Shown piece after piece: positions 9,238 to 19,291 of a stretch of DNA of 64,000 nucleotides. The notes under the pieces are model-generated. The model saw only the letters and a list, made by a program, of their open reading frames with translations, was not told where the DNA came from and did not search any database. The first letter of the stretch is position 1; each line of letters opens with the position of its first letter. Both the position numbers and the translations under genes were made by a program. Source of the DNA: Advenella alkanexedens (GTDB taxonomy: Bacteria; Pseudomonadota; Gammaproteobacteria; Burkholderiales; Burkholderiaceae_B); assembly GCF_019132845.1 (NCBI RefSeq), contig NZ_JAHSPR010000005.1, positions 124,001 to 188,000 of the forward strand, written 5' to 3'.

Positions 9238-9849
9238 ATGGATACCATCAGGGGTTTAACAAAAAACGGTATTTCTAAAATTGGTATTTGCGCATCGTTT
9301 TTATTGCTGCTATCGGCCTGCAGTACCACGCCTCCCGCCAATCCTGAGAACATCTGCGAGATTTTCCGGGAAAAACCGTCATGGCATGAAGCCGCACTTG
9401 ACGCCAAAGAGAAGTGGGGTGTGCCGGTTCATGTTCCCATGGCCATGATGTATCAGGAGTCCACTTTCCGTCATGATGCCAAGCCGCCCAAAGATTATCT
9501 GCTTGGTATCATTCCCTGGGGTAGGGTAAGCTCTGCGTATGGTTATGCCCAGGCCAAAGATGAAGTATGGAGCGATTATCGTAAAGAAACCAATCGCTGG
9601 AGCCCCGACCGCGATGATTTTTCGGATGCCCTGGATTTTATGGGCTGGTATATGAGTAAGGCACAAAAGGTAAACGGTGTTTCGAAGTGGGATGCCTATG
9701 CCCAATACCTGAATTATCATGAGGGCTGGACAGGTTACCGTAACGGTACGCACCAAAGTAAAAAATGGCTGCTGAATACGGCACAAAAAGTCAAGGACAG
9801 GGCTTCACGTTACAGTGCCCAATATGCGGCCTGTTCAGGTAATTTATAA
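9238..9849 (+). CDS. Exported lipoprotein with a lysozyme-like (lytic transglycosylase-type) domain
   Basis: This 203-residue protein has a lipoprotein signal with lipobox LSAC (LLLLSACSTT). Lipidation at this Cys would anchor it in the envelope. The mature part shows the pattern of SLT-like domains: a helix with MAMMYQESTFRH supplying the probable catalytic Glu, then SSAYGYAQA, and later YLNYHEGW. This suggests peptidoglycan cleavage, but the domain is divergent and activity is inference. The start at 9238 follows an AGGA site; the longer in-frame ATG at 9160 would add a non-signal leader. It is monocistronic. Confidence 0.8.
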   Translation: MDTIRGLTKNGISKIGICASFLLLLSACSTTPPANPENICEIFREKPSWHEAALDAKEKWGVPVHVPMAMMYQESTFRHDAKPPKDYLLGIIPWGRVSSAYGYAQAKDEVWSDYRKETNRWSPDRDDFSDALDFMGWYMSKAQKVNGVSKWDAYAQYLNYHEGWTGYRNGTHQSKKWLLNTAQKVKDRASRYSAQYAACSGNL

Positions 9850-10115
9850 TTTGAACAGTATCAATGATGATAACTTCAGATATTAAACTGTTTTTCCTTG
9901 CCTGAATAGTGTGAGTTGAATCAGGAACATGGTTAACCTCGCCTTTCAGGAAGAAAGCAGGCGAATGGTTTATATTTGGCTTGAATTATCGTTTTTTGCA
10001 AGACAGATAGTGATTTATTAGTGTTTCCCTGAATGTGTAAGCCGGGATATTCGTGTACTATCGGGAAAATGGTTAGTATTTAGCCATTGTACTCAACACA
10101 TAGCGGGGATAATTC

Positions 10116-11111
10116 ATGAATAAACTATTGAAAAAATCACTAAGTAAACGTTTTGCCCTGTCAGCGAGCGCGCTGACGCTGTTTTCAGTTATTGCCGCTC
10201 CCGGTGCAGCAATTGCCCAACAAAAATTTGTCAGTATCGGTACTGGGGGGGTCACAGGAGTGTACTATGCCGCTGGTGGTGCCATTTGCCGACTGGTCAA
10301 TAAAGATCGTGCCGATCATGGCCTGCGTTGCTCAGTAGAGTCAACCGGTGGGTCCGTCTTTAACGCCAATACGATTAAAGCGGGCGAATTGGATCTGGGC
10401 GTTGTGCAATCTGATGTTGGTTACAATGCCTACAAAGGAGAGGGTCAATTCAAGGAGCCTTTCGAAAAACTGCGTTCCGTATTTTCCATTCATCCAGAGC
10501 CGTTTACCATTCTTGCCCGCAAAGAAGCCAATATCAAGTCATTTGATGACCTGAAGGGTAAACGTTTTAACGTTGGTAACCCGGGTTCGGGTACACGTGC
10601 ATCCATGGAACAATTGCTGAAGGCAAAAGGCCTGGACATGTCATTCTTCTCCCTTGCCTCCGAGCTGCGCCCCGATGAGCATGGTTCAGCATTGTGTGAC
10701 GGAAAGATTGACGGTTTCTTTTATGGCGTAGGTCACCCTTCTGCCAATATCCAGGATCCAACCACAACGTGTGGTGCGCAACTGGTTCCTATTACAGGCC
10801 CCGAGGTTGATAAACTGGTCGAAGACAATCCTTACTATGCCAAGGTTTCAATACCCGGTGGTCTTTATCAAAACAACCCGGATCCCACCGAAACCTATGG
10901 TGTATTGGCTACTTTTGTAACGTCTTCCGATGTGCCTGATGATGCCGTGTATAACGTAGTCAAGGCCGTCTTTGACAACTTCGAGGATTTCAAGAAGCTG
11001 CATCCGGCACTGGCACATCTTAATAAAGAAGAGATGGTCAAAAACGGTCTGTCTGCCCCCTTGCATCCTGGCGCTGAAAAATATTACAAAGAAAAAGGCC
11101 TGATCAAGTAA
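10116..11111 (+). CDS. TAXI-family TRAP transporter solute-binding protein
   Basis: This is a periplasmic receptor (331 residues) of the TAXI subclass of TRAP transporters, which import organic acids or amino acids using ion gradients. A signal peptide ends near AIAQQ. The mature protein begins [19 protein letters not shown], the TAXI signature, followed by [27 protein letters not shown] and [15 protein letters not shown]. It is followed by the fused permease after a 93-bp gap containing a stable hairpin. Ligand unknown. Confidence 0.95.
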   Translation: MNKLLKKSLSKRFALSASALTLFSVIAAPGAAIAQQKFVSIGTGGVTGVYYAAGGAICRLVNKDRADHGLRCSVESTGGSVFNANTIKAGELDLGVVQSDVGYNAYKGEGQFKEPFEKLRSVFSIHPEPFTILARKEANIKSFDDLKGKRFNVGNPGSGTRASMEQLLKAKGLDMSFFSLASELRPDEHGSALCDGKIDGFFYGVGHPSANIQDPTTTCGAQLVPITGPEVDKLVEDNPYYAKVSIPGGLYQNNPDPTETYGVLATFVTSSDVPDDAVYNVVKAVFDNFEDFKKLHPALAHLNKEEMVKNGLSAPLHPGAEKYYKEKGLIK

Positions 11112-11129
11112 TAATAAATAGTGTTTTTT

Positions 11130-11178
11130 AAGGTCACTGGTCTGGAATTTATCTTTAGAGCGTTCCAACAGTGACCTT
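11130..11178 (+). promoter_or_regulatory. Intercistronic hairpin between TRAP receptor and permease genes
   Basis: AAGGTCACTG (11130-11139) pairs perfectly with CAGTGACCTT (11169-11178), followed by TT. Placed between a binding-protein gene and its permease, it probably acts as a partial terminator or 3' mRNA stabiliser that keeps receptor levels above permease levels. Confidence 0.65.
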
Positions 11179-11204
11179 TTGTTGTATATAGATGAAGGAA
11201 AATT

Positions 11205-13838
11205 ATGAGTACTGATATAGACGCAACAAAAAATGCAGCACTCGAACAAATGGTCGCCGATGTTGACAGAGGTGGGCGACATGTAGGTGGTGTTGCGGGT
11301 GGCGTATTGGCTGTTGGCGCGCTTATCTGGTCATTTTTTCAGTTATGGTACTCGTCACCGCTGCCATTCACGTTTAATTTTGCCATTTTTAACGATACCG
11401 AAGCACGGTCAATTCACTTGGGTATTGCCATGTTCCTGGGGTATCTGGCTTATCCGTTCAATAAAAAAGCCGCCAATTACATGCCTTGGTATGATTGGGC
11501 CTTTGCTATTATGGCCGGTTTTTGTGGCGCCTATCTGTATTTATTCTATAACCAGCTGGCAACCCGTCCGGGTTTGCCAACAACGCTAGACGTGGTCTCT
11601 GCCAGTATTGGCCTGCTTCTGTTGCTGGAAGTGACTCGCCGTGCCTTGGGCGCACCCATGACGATTCTTGGTGCCGTCTTTTTGCTGTATGTGTTCCTGG
11701 GCCCGCACTTGCCTGATGTTCTGGCTCACAGAGGGGCATCGATAGAACGAATGGTATCCCATATGTGGTTGACCACAGAAGGGGTTTTTGGTGTCGCGTT
11801 GGGGGTATCGGTTTCTTACATTTTTATTTTCGTGTTGCTGGGATCCTTGCTTGACCGCTGTGGTGCCGGCAACTACATGATGCAGGTATCTTTTGCCTTG
11901 CTCGGACATTTACGGGGCGGTCCGGCAAAAGTGGCCGTGGTTTCATCCGCAGTTAACGGTATCGTGTCGGCCTCATCAGTGGCCAACGTGGTAACGGGGG
12001 GTATTTTCACCATCCCGCTCATGAAAAAGTCGGGTTATGGCGGCATACGTGCTGGGGCGATTGAAACCGCTTCCTCCGTGAACGGTCAAATCATGCCACC
12101 GGTCATGGGGGCAGCCGCTTTTCTGATGATTGAATATGTCGGTATTCCTTACACCGATGTCATCAAGCATGCGCTTTTACCCGCCAGTATTTCCTACGTG
12201 GCCCTGTTTTATATCGTTCACCTTGAAGCCCTGAAATTAGGGATTGAGCCCATGATGAGTGGGGGCAAGCCCAAAACCGTTACACAAAAACTGACCGGTT
12301 GGGGGTTTGGTATTTCGGGTACCCTTATCGTCATGGGTCTGGTTTACTGGATAGGTGTGGGTGTGCAGCAAATAGCCGGTGCGGCCGCTATCTGGATCTT
12401 GCTGACCCTGTTGTTGGTGCTGTATGTTTTGCTTTTGCGCATTACCGCTTCACATCCCGATTTACCAACGGAAATTGATATTGCCAATCCGGTCAGACCA
12501 GAAGCATGGCCAACAGTGCGTGCAGGCCTGTATTTCCTGATTCCTATCGGTATTTTGGTATGGTGCCTTAGTGTAGAGCAGCTTTCCGCAGGCCTGTCTG
12601 CCTTCTATGCCTGTATTTCAATGATCTTCCAGATGCTCACGCAGCATCCGATTATTGCCTGGTTTCGCAAGAAAAACGTGTCTTCCGCTGCCAAACAGGG
12701 GGTTTCCGAAACTCTGACCGGTCTTGAGGAAGGGGCTCGCAATATGATTGGCATTGCAATCGCCTGCGGTACCGCCGGCTTGATTGTAGGGGCCATTACC
12801 TTGACTGGACTGGGGCTGCGCATGACTGCGTTTGTCGAGTTGGTTTCTATGGGCAACGTGCTGATCATGCTGTTTTTTACCGCTGCTGTCTGTTTGATCT
12901 TGGGATTGGGCATGCCAACCACGGCCAACTATATCCTGATGGCAACCCTGATGGCTCCGGTTGTGGTTGAACTGGGTGCGCAAAATGGCATTATCATCCC
13001 CTTAATTGCCGTGCATATGTTTGTGTTTTATTTTGGCATTATGGCCGATATTACACCGCCGGTAGGCCTGGCCACATTTGCCGCAGCGGCAATTTCCGGA
13101 GAAGATCCCCTTAAAACCGGGATTATGGGCGTTATCTACGCAATGCGTACCGTCATTTTGCCATTTATCTTTATCTTCAATCCCCTGATACTGTTAATTG
13201 GTATTGGCAGCGTGTGGGAGCTCATTCTGGTGGTTTTTGGTGCCACGCTGGCTTCGCTTACTTTTGCAGCGGCAACCATGTTCTGGTTCAGGATTAAATG
13301 TAATTGGCTGGAGGTCATACTGCTTTTGCTGGCGACTTTCCTGTTGTTCAGGCCGGATTGGTTCATGAATAAACTGGCAGATGAGTATGTGTCTCGTCCC
13401 GTGTCGGAACTCTACACGGTAGCGGCAGATTTGCCTGAATCCACCCGGTTTGTCGCCGTTCTGCAGGGTTTCAGTATTGAAGGAGATGAAATTGTCAAAA
13501 CCGTGGCGGTCAATTTGCCAGCCCTGGCTGAAGACGATGACCTCTCCAATAAAGAACTGGCAGGCAGAAAACGTCTGAACGGTGCCGGACTTAATTTCAT
13601 GGTATTGGGAGACCAGGTTCAGTTGGCCAGTGTCCGTTTTGGCAGCAATGCCCAGAAGTCAGGCTGGGATGCAGGGTGGGATGTACTGGAGCTTAAAGTT
13701 CCAAACCCGGCTCGTCCTTCTGAACTGTGGTTCTTTGTACCTGCGCTCATTATCATTTTGCTGGTTTGGCTGGCGCAGGGAAGAAGGATGAAAAGGTTGC
13801 CTGGTCACACCGACAGAGTCCGAGTCACTATGGCTTAA
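11205..13838 (+). CDS. TRAP transporter fused DctQM-type permease (TAXI system) with C-terminal DUF3394-like region
   Basis: This 877-residue membrane protein fuses the small DctQ-like 4-TM subunit (about residues 25-145) to the large DctM subunit (from about residue 170). The hallmark ion/substrate-binding regions are visible: VNGIVSASSVANVVTGGIF, then SVNGQIMPPVMGAAAF, and in the second half GLGMPTTANYI and ADITPPVGLA. After about residue 720 there is an extra soluble PDZ-like segment (RFGSNAQKSGWDAGWDVLELKVPN) and a last TM helix, matching the DUF3394 extension of many TAXI permeases. The start follows an AAGGAA site. It forms one operon with the receptor upstream. Confidence 0.94.
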   Translation: MSTDIDATKNAALEQMVADVDRGGRHVGGVAGGVLAVGALIWSFFQLWYSSPLPFTFNFAIFNDTEARSIHLGIAMFLGYLAYPFNKKAANYMPWYDWAFAIMAGFCGAYLYLFYNQLATRPGLPTTLDVVSASIGLLLLLEVTRRALGAPMTILGAVFLLYVFLGPHLPDVLAHRGASIERMVSHMWLTTEGVFGVALGVSVSYIFIFVLLGSLLDRCGAGNYMMQVSFALLGHLRGGPAKVAVVSSAVNGIVSASSVANVVTGGIFTIPLMKKSGYGGIRAGAIETASSVNGQIMPPVMGAAAFLMIEYVGIPYTDVIKHALLPASISYVALFYIVHLEALKLGIEPMMSGGKPKTVTQKLTGWGFGISGTLIVMGLVYWIGVGVQQIAGAAAIWILLTLLLVLYVLLLRITASHPDLPTEIDIANPVRPEAWPTVRAGLYFLIPIGILVWCLSVEQLSAGLSAFYACISMIFQMLTQHPIIAWFRKKNVSSAAKQGVSETLTGLEEGARNMIGIAIACGTAGLIVGAITLTGLGLRMTAFVELVSMGNVLIMLFFTAAVCLILGLGMPTTANYILMATLMAPVVVELGAQNGIIIPLIAVHMFVFYFGIMADITPPVGLATFAAAAISGEDPLKTGIMGVIYAMRTVILPFIFIFNPLILLIGIGSVWELILVVFGATLASLTFAAATMFWFRIKCNWLEVILLLLATFLLFRPDWFMNKLADEYVSRPVSELYTVAADLPESTRFVAVLQGFSIEGDEIVKTVAVNLPALAEDDDLSNKELAGRKRLNGAGLNFMVLGDQVQLASVRFGSNAQKSGWDAGWDVLELKVPNPARPSELWFFVPALIIILLVWLAQGRRMKRLPGHTDRVRVTMA

Positions 13839-13872
13839 ATGGCTGGCAACGTTTATAAACCTTGAAATAAAG

Positions 13873-13917
13873 CACCATATTCGGTTATTGATAATCAGGA
13901 TATGGTGTTTTGAATTT
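13873..13917 (+). terminator. Probable terminator of the TRAP operon
   Basis: CACCATAT (13873-13880) pairs with ATATGGTG (13900-13907), followed by TTTTGAATTTTA. The stem is modest and the T run imperfect. Confidence 0.55.
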
Positions 13918-14019
13918 TATGGGCATTTCAGGTATAAGGGGAATACAGGTATCATGCTGCAAAACAAGCCATTTTTTTCAGTTCTGGAATATTTTTGATC
14001 AATTAAAAAGGAAGTAACT

Positions 14020-15051
14020 ATGTCCGGGTTTCCCTATATGAACAGGCAGTATCTGTTTGACCACTATCCCAATGTGGTGGTGACCTCTGAGTGCTTTAAG
14101 CTGCATGATGAGATTATTTCCCAAATTGATGAAGGGGAAATCCTGGTGCGTAATCACTATCTGTCCCTTGATCCCTACATGCGCGGCAGAATGAGCAAAG
14201 CCAAAAACTATGCTGCCGGGCAAGAGCTGAATACAGTCATGCAGGGCGGAACAGTGGGTGAGGTGGTTGAGTCTAAACACGCTGATTTCAAGGTGGGGGA
14301 TACGGTTATTTGTACGGGTGGCTGGCAATTGTATTATCGTACCGCGCCCACCATGGATAGTAATCATGTACGAAAAATAGATGTTTCACGTATTCCCATG
14401 AGTGTTTATTTGGGTGCAGCGGGCATGCCAGGGATTACCGCTTGGTATGGCCTGAATAAAATCATCAAACCACAGTCCGGTGAAACGCTGGTGGTCAGTG
14501 CCGCTTCGGGTGCGGTGGGTAGCGTGGTCGGGCAACTGGCCAAGCAAAAAGGGTGTCGCGTAATTGGTATTGCCGGTGGTCCGGAAAAATGTGAGTACGT
14601 GGTTGAAACCCTGGGGTTTGATGATTGTATCGATTACAAGGCCTATCCTGATGCTGAAACCCTGTCACATGAGCTCAGGCAGCTGGCTCCCAATGGCGTG
14701 GATGCTTATTATGAAAACGTGGGCGGCTATATTATGGATGCCGTGCTTGATAATCTTAACGCGTTTGCCAGGGTTGCCATTTGTGGCCTGATTGCCGGTT
14801 ATGACGGTCGCGCCATTCCAATTAGTAATCCAAGGGCCATTTTGGTTGCCCGCGCCAGCATTACCGGTTTTATTATCTCGGATCATATGGATATTTGGCC
14901 TCAGGCACTGGCTGAACTGGCCGAAGCGGTTGCCAAGGGCGTGCTTATTTTCAGGGAATCGGTAAGCGTCGGGCTTGAAAGTGCGCCCGATGCGTTTATA
15001 GGATTGCTGCAAGGACATAACTTTGGCAAGCAACTGGTCAAGCTGATTTGA
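14020..15051 (+). CDS. NADP-dependent zinc-free MDR oxidoreductase (CurA/LTB4-dehydrogenase family)
   Basis: This 343-residue medium-chain dehydrogenase/reductase lacks structural zinc ligands. The N-terminal GroES-like domain contains LSLDPYMRGRM, the marker of the leukotriene-B4 12-hydroxydehydrogenase / curcumin reductase (CurA) group. The Rossmann part has VVSAASGAVGSVVGQLAKQKG (NADP-binding AASGAVG) and YYENVGG. Enzymes of this group reduce the C=C bond of enones with NADPH, often in detoxification. The exact substrate is unknown. It is monocistronic, with a strong terminator downstream. Confidence 0.92.
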   Translation: MSGFPYMNRQYLFDHYPNVVVTSECFKLHDEIISQIDEGEILVRNHYLSLDPYMRGRMSKAKNYAAGQELNTVMQGGTVGEVVESKHADFKVGDTVICTGGWQLYYRTAPTMDSNHVRKIDVSRIPMSVYLGAAGMPGITAWYGLNKIIKPQSGETLVVSAASGAVGSVVGQLAKQKGCRVIGIAGGPEKCEYVVETLGFDDCIDYKAYPDAETLSHELRQLAPNGVDAYYENVGGYIMDAVLDNLNAFARVAICGLIAGYDGRAIPISNPRAILVARASITGFIISDHMDIWPQALAELAEAVAKGVLIFRESVSVGLESAPDAFIGLLQGHNFGKQLVKLI

Positions 15052-15091
15052 TTATTATACTTTTCAAGCTGGCTTTTTTTGAAATTTAAAC

Positions 15092-15138
15092 CGACATGGT
15101 TCTTGAAGCTTGAAGAACCATGTCGATATGTTTTTTTA
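15092..15138. terminator. Strong hairpin terminator between the MDR gene and lexA
   Basis: A perfect 13-bp stem, CGACATGGTTCTT (15092-15104) with AAGAACCATGTCG (15113-15125), has an 8-nt loop and a T run at 15131-15137. It separates convergent genes. Confidence 0.88.
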
Positions 15139-15146
15139 ATACGCCA

Positions 15147-15803
15147 TTAGTTCAGGTTGTGGGTTCTGATAAGGCCTACGGCTATGCCTTCAATCGTGAA
15201 TTCCTGGTTTGGCCGCACAATAATAGGTGCGAAATCGGGGTTTTCAGGTAAAAGTTCGATATGCGAGGTTTTTTTGATGAAGCGCTTGACGGTGACTTCG
15301 TTTTCGATTCGAGCCACGATGACCTGACCGTTGCGCGCTTCCGGATATTTTTTTACTGCCAGCAAGTCGCCATCAAGAATGCCGATATCTTTCATGCTTT
15401 GGCCTTTGACCTTAAGCAGGAAATCGGGTTGTTGCGTAAAGAGGGCAGGGTCTACGTTGATTTCACGATCAATATGCTCTGCCGCCAGAATAGGATTACC
15501 GGCTGCCACATGACCTATTACCGGCAGCAGTATTTGGGAGACCTTTTCCAGAAAGGATTCTTCCTTGTTGATATTTGAGTCGGGATTGGTTGTTGCCAGG
15601 CGAATGCCACGGGATGCACCTGCAGTCAGGATAATGGCACCTTTTTTGGCCAGGGCCTTCAGATGGTCTTCAGCGGCATTGGGAGATTTGAAGCCGAGTG
15701 TTTTGGCGATTTCAGCACGCGTGGGTGGGAAACCGGTTTTTAGGATATTTTGCTGGATTAAATCCAGGACCTGTTGCTGTCTTGCGGTTAGTTTAATTGT
15801 CAT
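15147..15803 (-). CDS. lexA: LexA repressor, SOS regulator
   Basis: LexA represses DNA-damage genes and cleaves itself when stimulated by RecA filaments. The 218-residue protein has the N-terminal winged HTH ([13 protein letters not shown]...[15 protein letters not shown]). The self-cleavage site is Ala101-Gly102 (HVAAGNPIL), with catalytic Ser136 in [14 protein letters not shown] and Lys173 in VTVKRF. The linker (about residues 72-90) is slightly long compared with E. coli LexA (202 residues). Two LexA-box-like sites just upstream indicate autoregulation. Confidence 0.97.
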   Translation of the reverse strand: MTIKLTARQQQVLDLIQQNILKTGFPPTRAEIAKTLGFKSPNAAEDHLKALAKKGAIILTAGASRGIRLATTNPDSNINKEESFLEKVSQILLPVIGHVAAGNPILAAEHIDREINVDPALFTQQPDFLLKVKGQSMKDIGILDGDLLAVKKYPEARNGQVIVARIENEVTVKRFIKKTSHIELLPENPDFAPIIVRPNQEFTIEGIAVGLIRTHNLN

Positions 15804-15804
15804 G

Positions 15805-15820
15805 CTGTATATGCCATAAA
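15805..15820. promoter_or_regulatory. Second, degenerate SOS-like half box next to the lexA start
   Basis: CTGTATATGCCATAAA keeps the CTGTATAT half but loses the ACAG half. Tandem operators before lexA are common, so this may be a weak second LexA site. Confidence 0.45.
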
Positions 15821-15826
15821 ATCGGA

Positions 15827-15842
15827 CTGTATATTCATACAG
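15827..15842. promoter_or_regulatory. SOS box upstream of lexA
   Basis: CTGTATATTCATACAG is a consensus CTGT-N8-ACAG LexA operator, 24 bp before the lexA start codon. Confidence 0.92.
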
Positions 15843-15883
15843 CCCGATTTTGCTTCATTTACAGCTAAATTGCAAGCGCTTGT

Positions 15884-17083
15884 TTACAGTACCTGTGCAA
15901 TCGCCTTGGCAACGTAATCAATATTGCGGCTGTTAAGTGCAGCAACACAGATACGGCCGCTTGATACGGCATATACACCGTGTTCAGTGCGCAAGCGATC
16001 TACCTGGTCTGAGGTCAGGCCAGAGTAAGAAAACATACCGCGCTGAGACAGGACAAAATCAAAGTTTTGTGTCACACCGTGCTCTTTCAGCTTGGCCACC
16101 AGTTGTTGGCGCATGTCACGAATACGGTTACGCATCCCTGACAGTTCTTCTTCCCACAGGGCAAACAACTCGGGAGAATTCAGGACGCTGCTGACAATGG
16201 TGCCACCATGGGTGGGCGGGTTGGAGTAGTTGGTGCGAATGACACGTTTGACCTGGCTTAAAACACGAGTGGATTCATCGGCACTGCTGGTGATCAGGGT
16301 TAAGGCGCCAACCCGTTCTCCGTAAAGGGAGAATGATTTGGAGAATGAAGAGCTGATAAACATGGAGATGCCCAAATCCGCAAACAGACGAACCACTTTT
16401 GCGTCTTCTTCAAGGCCGTCACCAAAGCCTTGGTAAGCAATATCTAGGAAAGGAATAAGATCTTTTTCCTGGATAAGCTGGACAATTTGTTTCCATTGTT
16501 CAAGGGTGGGATCAACACCGGTCGGGTTGTGGCAGCAGGCATGCAAAACAACAATTGATTTTGCAGGCATGTTTTTAAAAGAGGCCAGCATACCTTCAAA
16601 ATCAAGACCGTGAGTGGCGGCATCATAGTAGGCATAGGTTTCTACCGGGAAGCCCGCACGCTCGAACAGGGCGCGATGGTTTTCCCAGCTGGGGTTGCTG
16701 ATGAATACTTTTGAATCGGGCGTGATTTGTTTAAGGAAGTCTGCGCCAATTTTAAGGGCACCGGTTCCGCCCAGTGCCTGGAACGTTAAGGTGCGTCCTT
16801 CTTTGGCCAAGGGCGAGTCTTTGCCCAGTAGCAGTTCCTGGGCACCCTTATTGTAATTCTTGATGCCTTCAATGGGCAGGTAGCCACGTGCCGCAGCCGC
16901 TTCAATGCGGGCCACTTCTGCTTTATGCACTGCTTTCAACAGGGGAATGCGTCCTTCGTCGTCATAATATACGCCAACGCCCAAATTGACTTTGGAAGAG
17001 CGGGTGTCAGCATTATATTGTTCGTTCAGGCCAAGAATAGGGTCGCGAGGAGCCAGCTCGACAGATTCAAAAAGTGTGGTCAT
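15884..17083 (-). CDS. Aromatic-amino-acid / aspartate aminotransferase (class I)
   Basis: This PLP enzyme transfers amino groups between aspartate, tyrosine or phenylalanine and 2-oxoglutarate in the cytoplasm. The 399-residue length fits the TyrB/AspC Ia subgroup. The start has ELAPRDPILGLNEQYNADTR, typical of the family. The PLP-lysine motif is SSSFSKSFSLYGERVGAL, and the substrate-carboxylate Arg lies in the C-terminal RGMFSYSGL/SSGRICVAALN region. TyrB versus AspC cannot be decided from sequence alone. It is divergent from uvrB. Confidence 0.93.
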   Translation of the reverse strand: MTTLFESVELAPRDPILGLNEQYNADTRSSKVNLGVGVYYDDEGRIPLLKAVHKAEVARIEAAAARGYLPIEGIKNYNKGAQELLLGKDSPLAKEGRTLTFQALGGTGALKIGADFLKQITPDSKVFISNPSWENHRALFERAGFPVETYAYYDAATHGLDFEGMLASFKNMPAKSIVVLHACCHNPTGVDPTLEQWKQIVQLIQEKDLIPFLDIAYQGFGDGLEEDAKVVRLFADLGISMFISSSFSKSFSLYGERVGALTLITSSADESTRVLSQVKRVIRTNYSNPPTHGGTIVSSVLNSPELFALWEEELSGMRNRIRDMRQQLVAKLKEHGVTQNFDFVLSQRGMFSYSGLTSDQVDRLRTEHGVYAVSSGRICVAALNSRNIDYVAKAIAQVL

Positions 17084-17182
17084 CTTCAGATATGCGGCGG
17101 ATTTGCCGGAGTTGTTAAATAAAGAGGATAATGTATGATTGCAAGTTTGTTTTCAATCAGATCATTAAAGTAAAAGTCTAGC

Positions 17183-19204
17183 ATGAGTGAACCAGGTTTC
17201 ATAGAATATCCGGGCAGTCCTTTCAAGCTGTATCAGCCATACCCGCCCGCCGGAGACCAACCCAAGGCCATTGAGTCCTTGACAGAAGGGATTCGTGATG
17301 GCCTGATGTTTCAGACTTTGCTGGGCGTGACGGGATCAGGCAAAACCTACACAATGGCCAATACCATTGCGCAACTTGGCCGGCCTGCCTTGGTTCTGGC
17401 ACCCAATAAAACTCTTGCCGCACAATTATACGCTGAAATGCGCGAATTTTTTCCGCATAATGCGGTTGAATATTTTGTTTCTTACTACGACTATTACCAG
17501 CCTGAAGCTTATGTGCCCACCCGTGATCTGTTCATAGAAAAAGACTCTTCCATCAATGAACATATCGAGCAGATGCGGCTTTCAGCTACCAAAAGCCTGC
17601 TTGAAAGGCGGGATACAATTATTGTCGGGACGGTCTCCTGTATTTATGGTATTGGTAATCCGGCCGATTATCATGCCATGGTGCTTATTTTGCGCGCCGG
17701 AGACCGGATTCCCCGACAAGAACTGTTGGGCAGATTGGTTGCCATGCAATATGAGCGCAACGACGTTGATTTTGACCGGGGCGCTTTCAGGGTACGTGGC
17801 GAAGTAATTGATATTTTCCCGGCGGAAAGTGCCGAACTGGCCGTGCGCTTGACGCTTTTTGATGATGAAATTGAAACGCTTGAGCTTTTTGATCCTTTAA
17901 CGGGCAAGGTCAGGCAAAAAGTACCGCGTTTTACAGTTTACCCCAGTTCGCATTACGTGACGCCACGAGATACGGTATTGCGTGCGATTGAAACCATCAA
18001 GGCCGAGCTGCGTGAGCGGGTGCAGTTTTTTATCGATAACCATCAATTGGTGGAAGCGCAAAGAATAGAACAACGCACCCGGTTTGATATAGAAATGCTG
18101 CAGGAACTGGGCTTTTGCAAAGGCATCGAGAACTACTCTCGGCACCTGTCTGGTGCGGCTCCTGGAGATCCGCCACCCACCTTGATAGATTATCTGCCCG
18201 AAGATGCCCTGATGTTTTTTGACGAAAGTCATGTCATGATGGGGCAGTTGCGGGCCATGTATCGTGGTGACCGCTCGCGTAAGGAAACGCTGGTGCAATT
18301 TGGCTTCAGACTTCCTTCGGCGCTGGATAACCGTCCACTTAAAATGGAAGAATTCGAGCAGCGCATGCGGCAAAGTATCTTCGTGTCCGCCACCCCCGCC
18401 GATTATGAAAAAGAGCATTCCGATAACATCGTAGAGCAGGTGGTTCGTCCAACCGGACTGATCGATCCGGTTGTTGAAGTCAGGCCGGCAAGCACCCAGG
18501 TTGATGATTTGCTGGGCGAGGCCAAGTTACGTATTGCCCAGGGTGAGCGGGTTCTGGTAACCACCTTAACCAAACGCATGGCCGAAGACTTGACCGACTA
18601 CCTGACTGAAAACGGGCTTAAAGTCCGTTATCTGCACTCTGATATTGATACTGTTGAGCGGGTTGAGATTATTCGCGATTTGCGCCTGGGGCATTTTGAT
18701 GTGCTGGTGGGCATTAACCTTTTACGGGAAGGACTGGATATTCCTGAGGTATCTTTGGTTGCCATTCTGGATTCAGACAAAGAAGGCTTTTTACGTTCCG
18801 AGCGAAGTCTGATTCAAACCATTGGTCGGGCCGCGCGTAACCTGCATGGCAAGGCGATTTTATATGCAGATCGAATTACCGATTCCATGCACAAGGCCAT
18901 TAGTGAAACCGAAAGGCGTCGTACCAAGCAAATGAAGTATAACGAGGAGCATGGTATTACGCCCAAAGGCGTCAGCAAGGCTGTCAGGGAAATGATTGAT
19001 GGCGTGATTTCCAATGCCGCACAGATCAACCTTGATAATGAATTGGAATTCATGGATGTCATTGGTGATGAAAAATCCCTGGCCCGTGAAATCAAGCGCC
19101 TGGAAAAGCAAATGCATGAGCATGCCCGTAACCTTGAGTTCGAGCAGGCAGCGGCAGTGCGCGATACCCTGACCCGGCTCAAGCAAAAGGCGTTATTAAG
19201 TTAA
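17183..19204 (+). CDS. uvrB: UvrABC excinuclease subunit B
   Basis: UvrB is the damage-verifying helicase of nucleotide excision repair. It is loaded by UvrA and recruits UvrC. The 673 residues are the expected length. Visible motifs are Walker [13 protein letters not shown], the beta-hairpin region with [12 protein letters not shown], the DEAD-like DESHV box, helicase motif [11 protein letters not shown], and a C-terminal UVR domain ([22 protein letters not shown]) that contacts UvrC. It is monocistronic. I found no consensus CTGT-N8-ACAG box in the 100 bp upstream, so SOS control is not evident. Confidence 0.98.
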   Translation: MSEPGFIEYPGSPFKLYQPYPPAGDQPKAIESLTEGIRDGLMFQTLLGVTGSGKTYTMANTIAQLGRPALVLAPNKTLAAQLYAEMREFFPHNAVEYFVSYYDYYQPEAYVPTRDLFIEKDSSINEHIEQMRLSATKSLLERRDTIIVGTVSCIYGIGNPADYHAMVLILRAGDRIPRQELLGRLVAMQYERNDVDFDRGAFRVRGEVIDIFPAESAELAVRLTLFDDEIETLELFDPLTGKVRQKVPRFTVYPSSHYVTPRDTVLRAIETIKAELRERVQFFIDNHQLVEAQRIEQRTRFDIEMLQELGFCKGIENYSRHLSGAAPGDPPPTLIDYLPEDALMFFDESHVMMGQLRAMYRGDRSRKETLVQFGFRLPSALDNRPLKMEEFEQRMRQSIFVSATPADYEKEHSDNIVEQVVRPTGLIDPVVEVRPASTQVDDLLGEAKLRIAQGERVLVTTLTKRMAEDLTDYLTENGLKVRYLHSDIDTVERVEIIRDLRLGHFDVLVGINLLREGLDIPEVSLVAILDSDKEGFLRSERSLIQTIGRAARNLHGKAILYADRITDSMHKAISETERRRTKQMKYNEEHGITPKGVSKAVREMIDGVISNAAQINLDNELEFMDVIGDEKSLAREIKRLEKQMHEHARNLEFEQAAAVRDTLTRLKQKALLS

Positions 19205-19291
19205 AGGGCTTATTTATTCATGCACCGTATTCTTTAACTTGAATAAAGACGTCGTTGTCGGCGTTTTTATTTCGTTGGTTTGAGGTTTCAC

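Noticed and set aside
17084-17182. Search for an SOS box upstream of uvrB
   Set aside because: No CTGT-N8-ACAG or close variant was found, although uvrB is often LexA-controlled.
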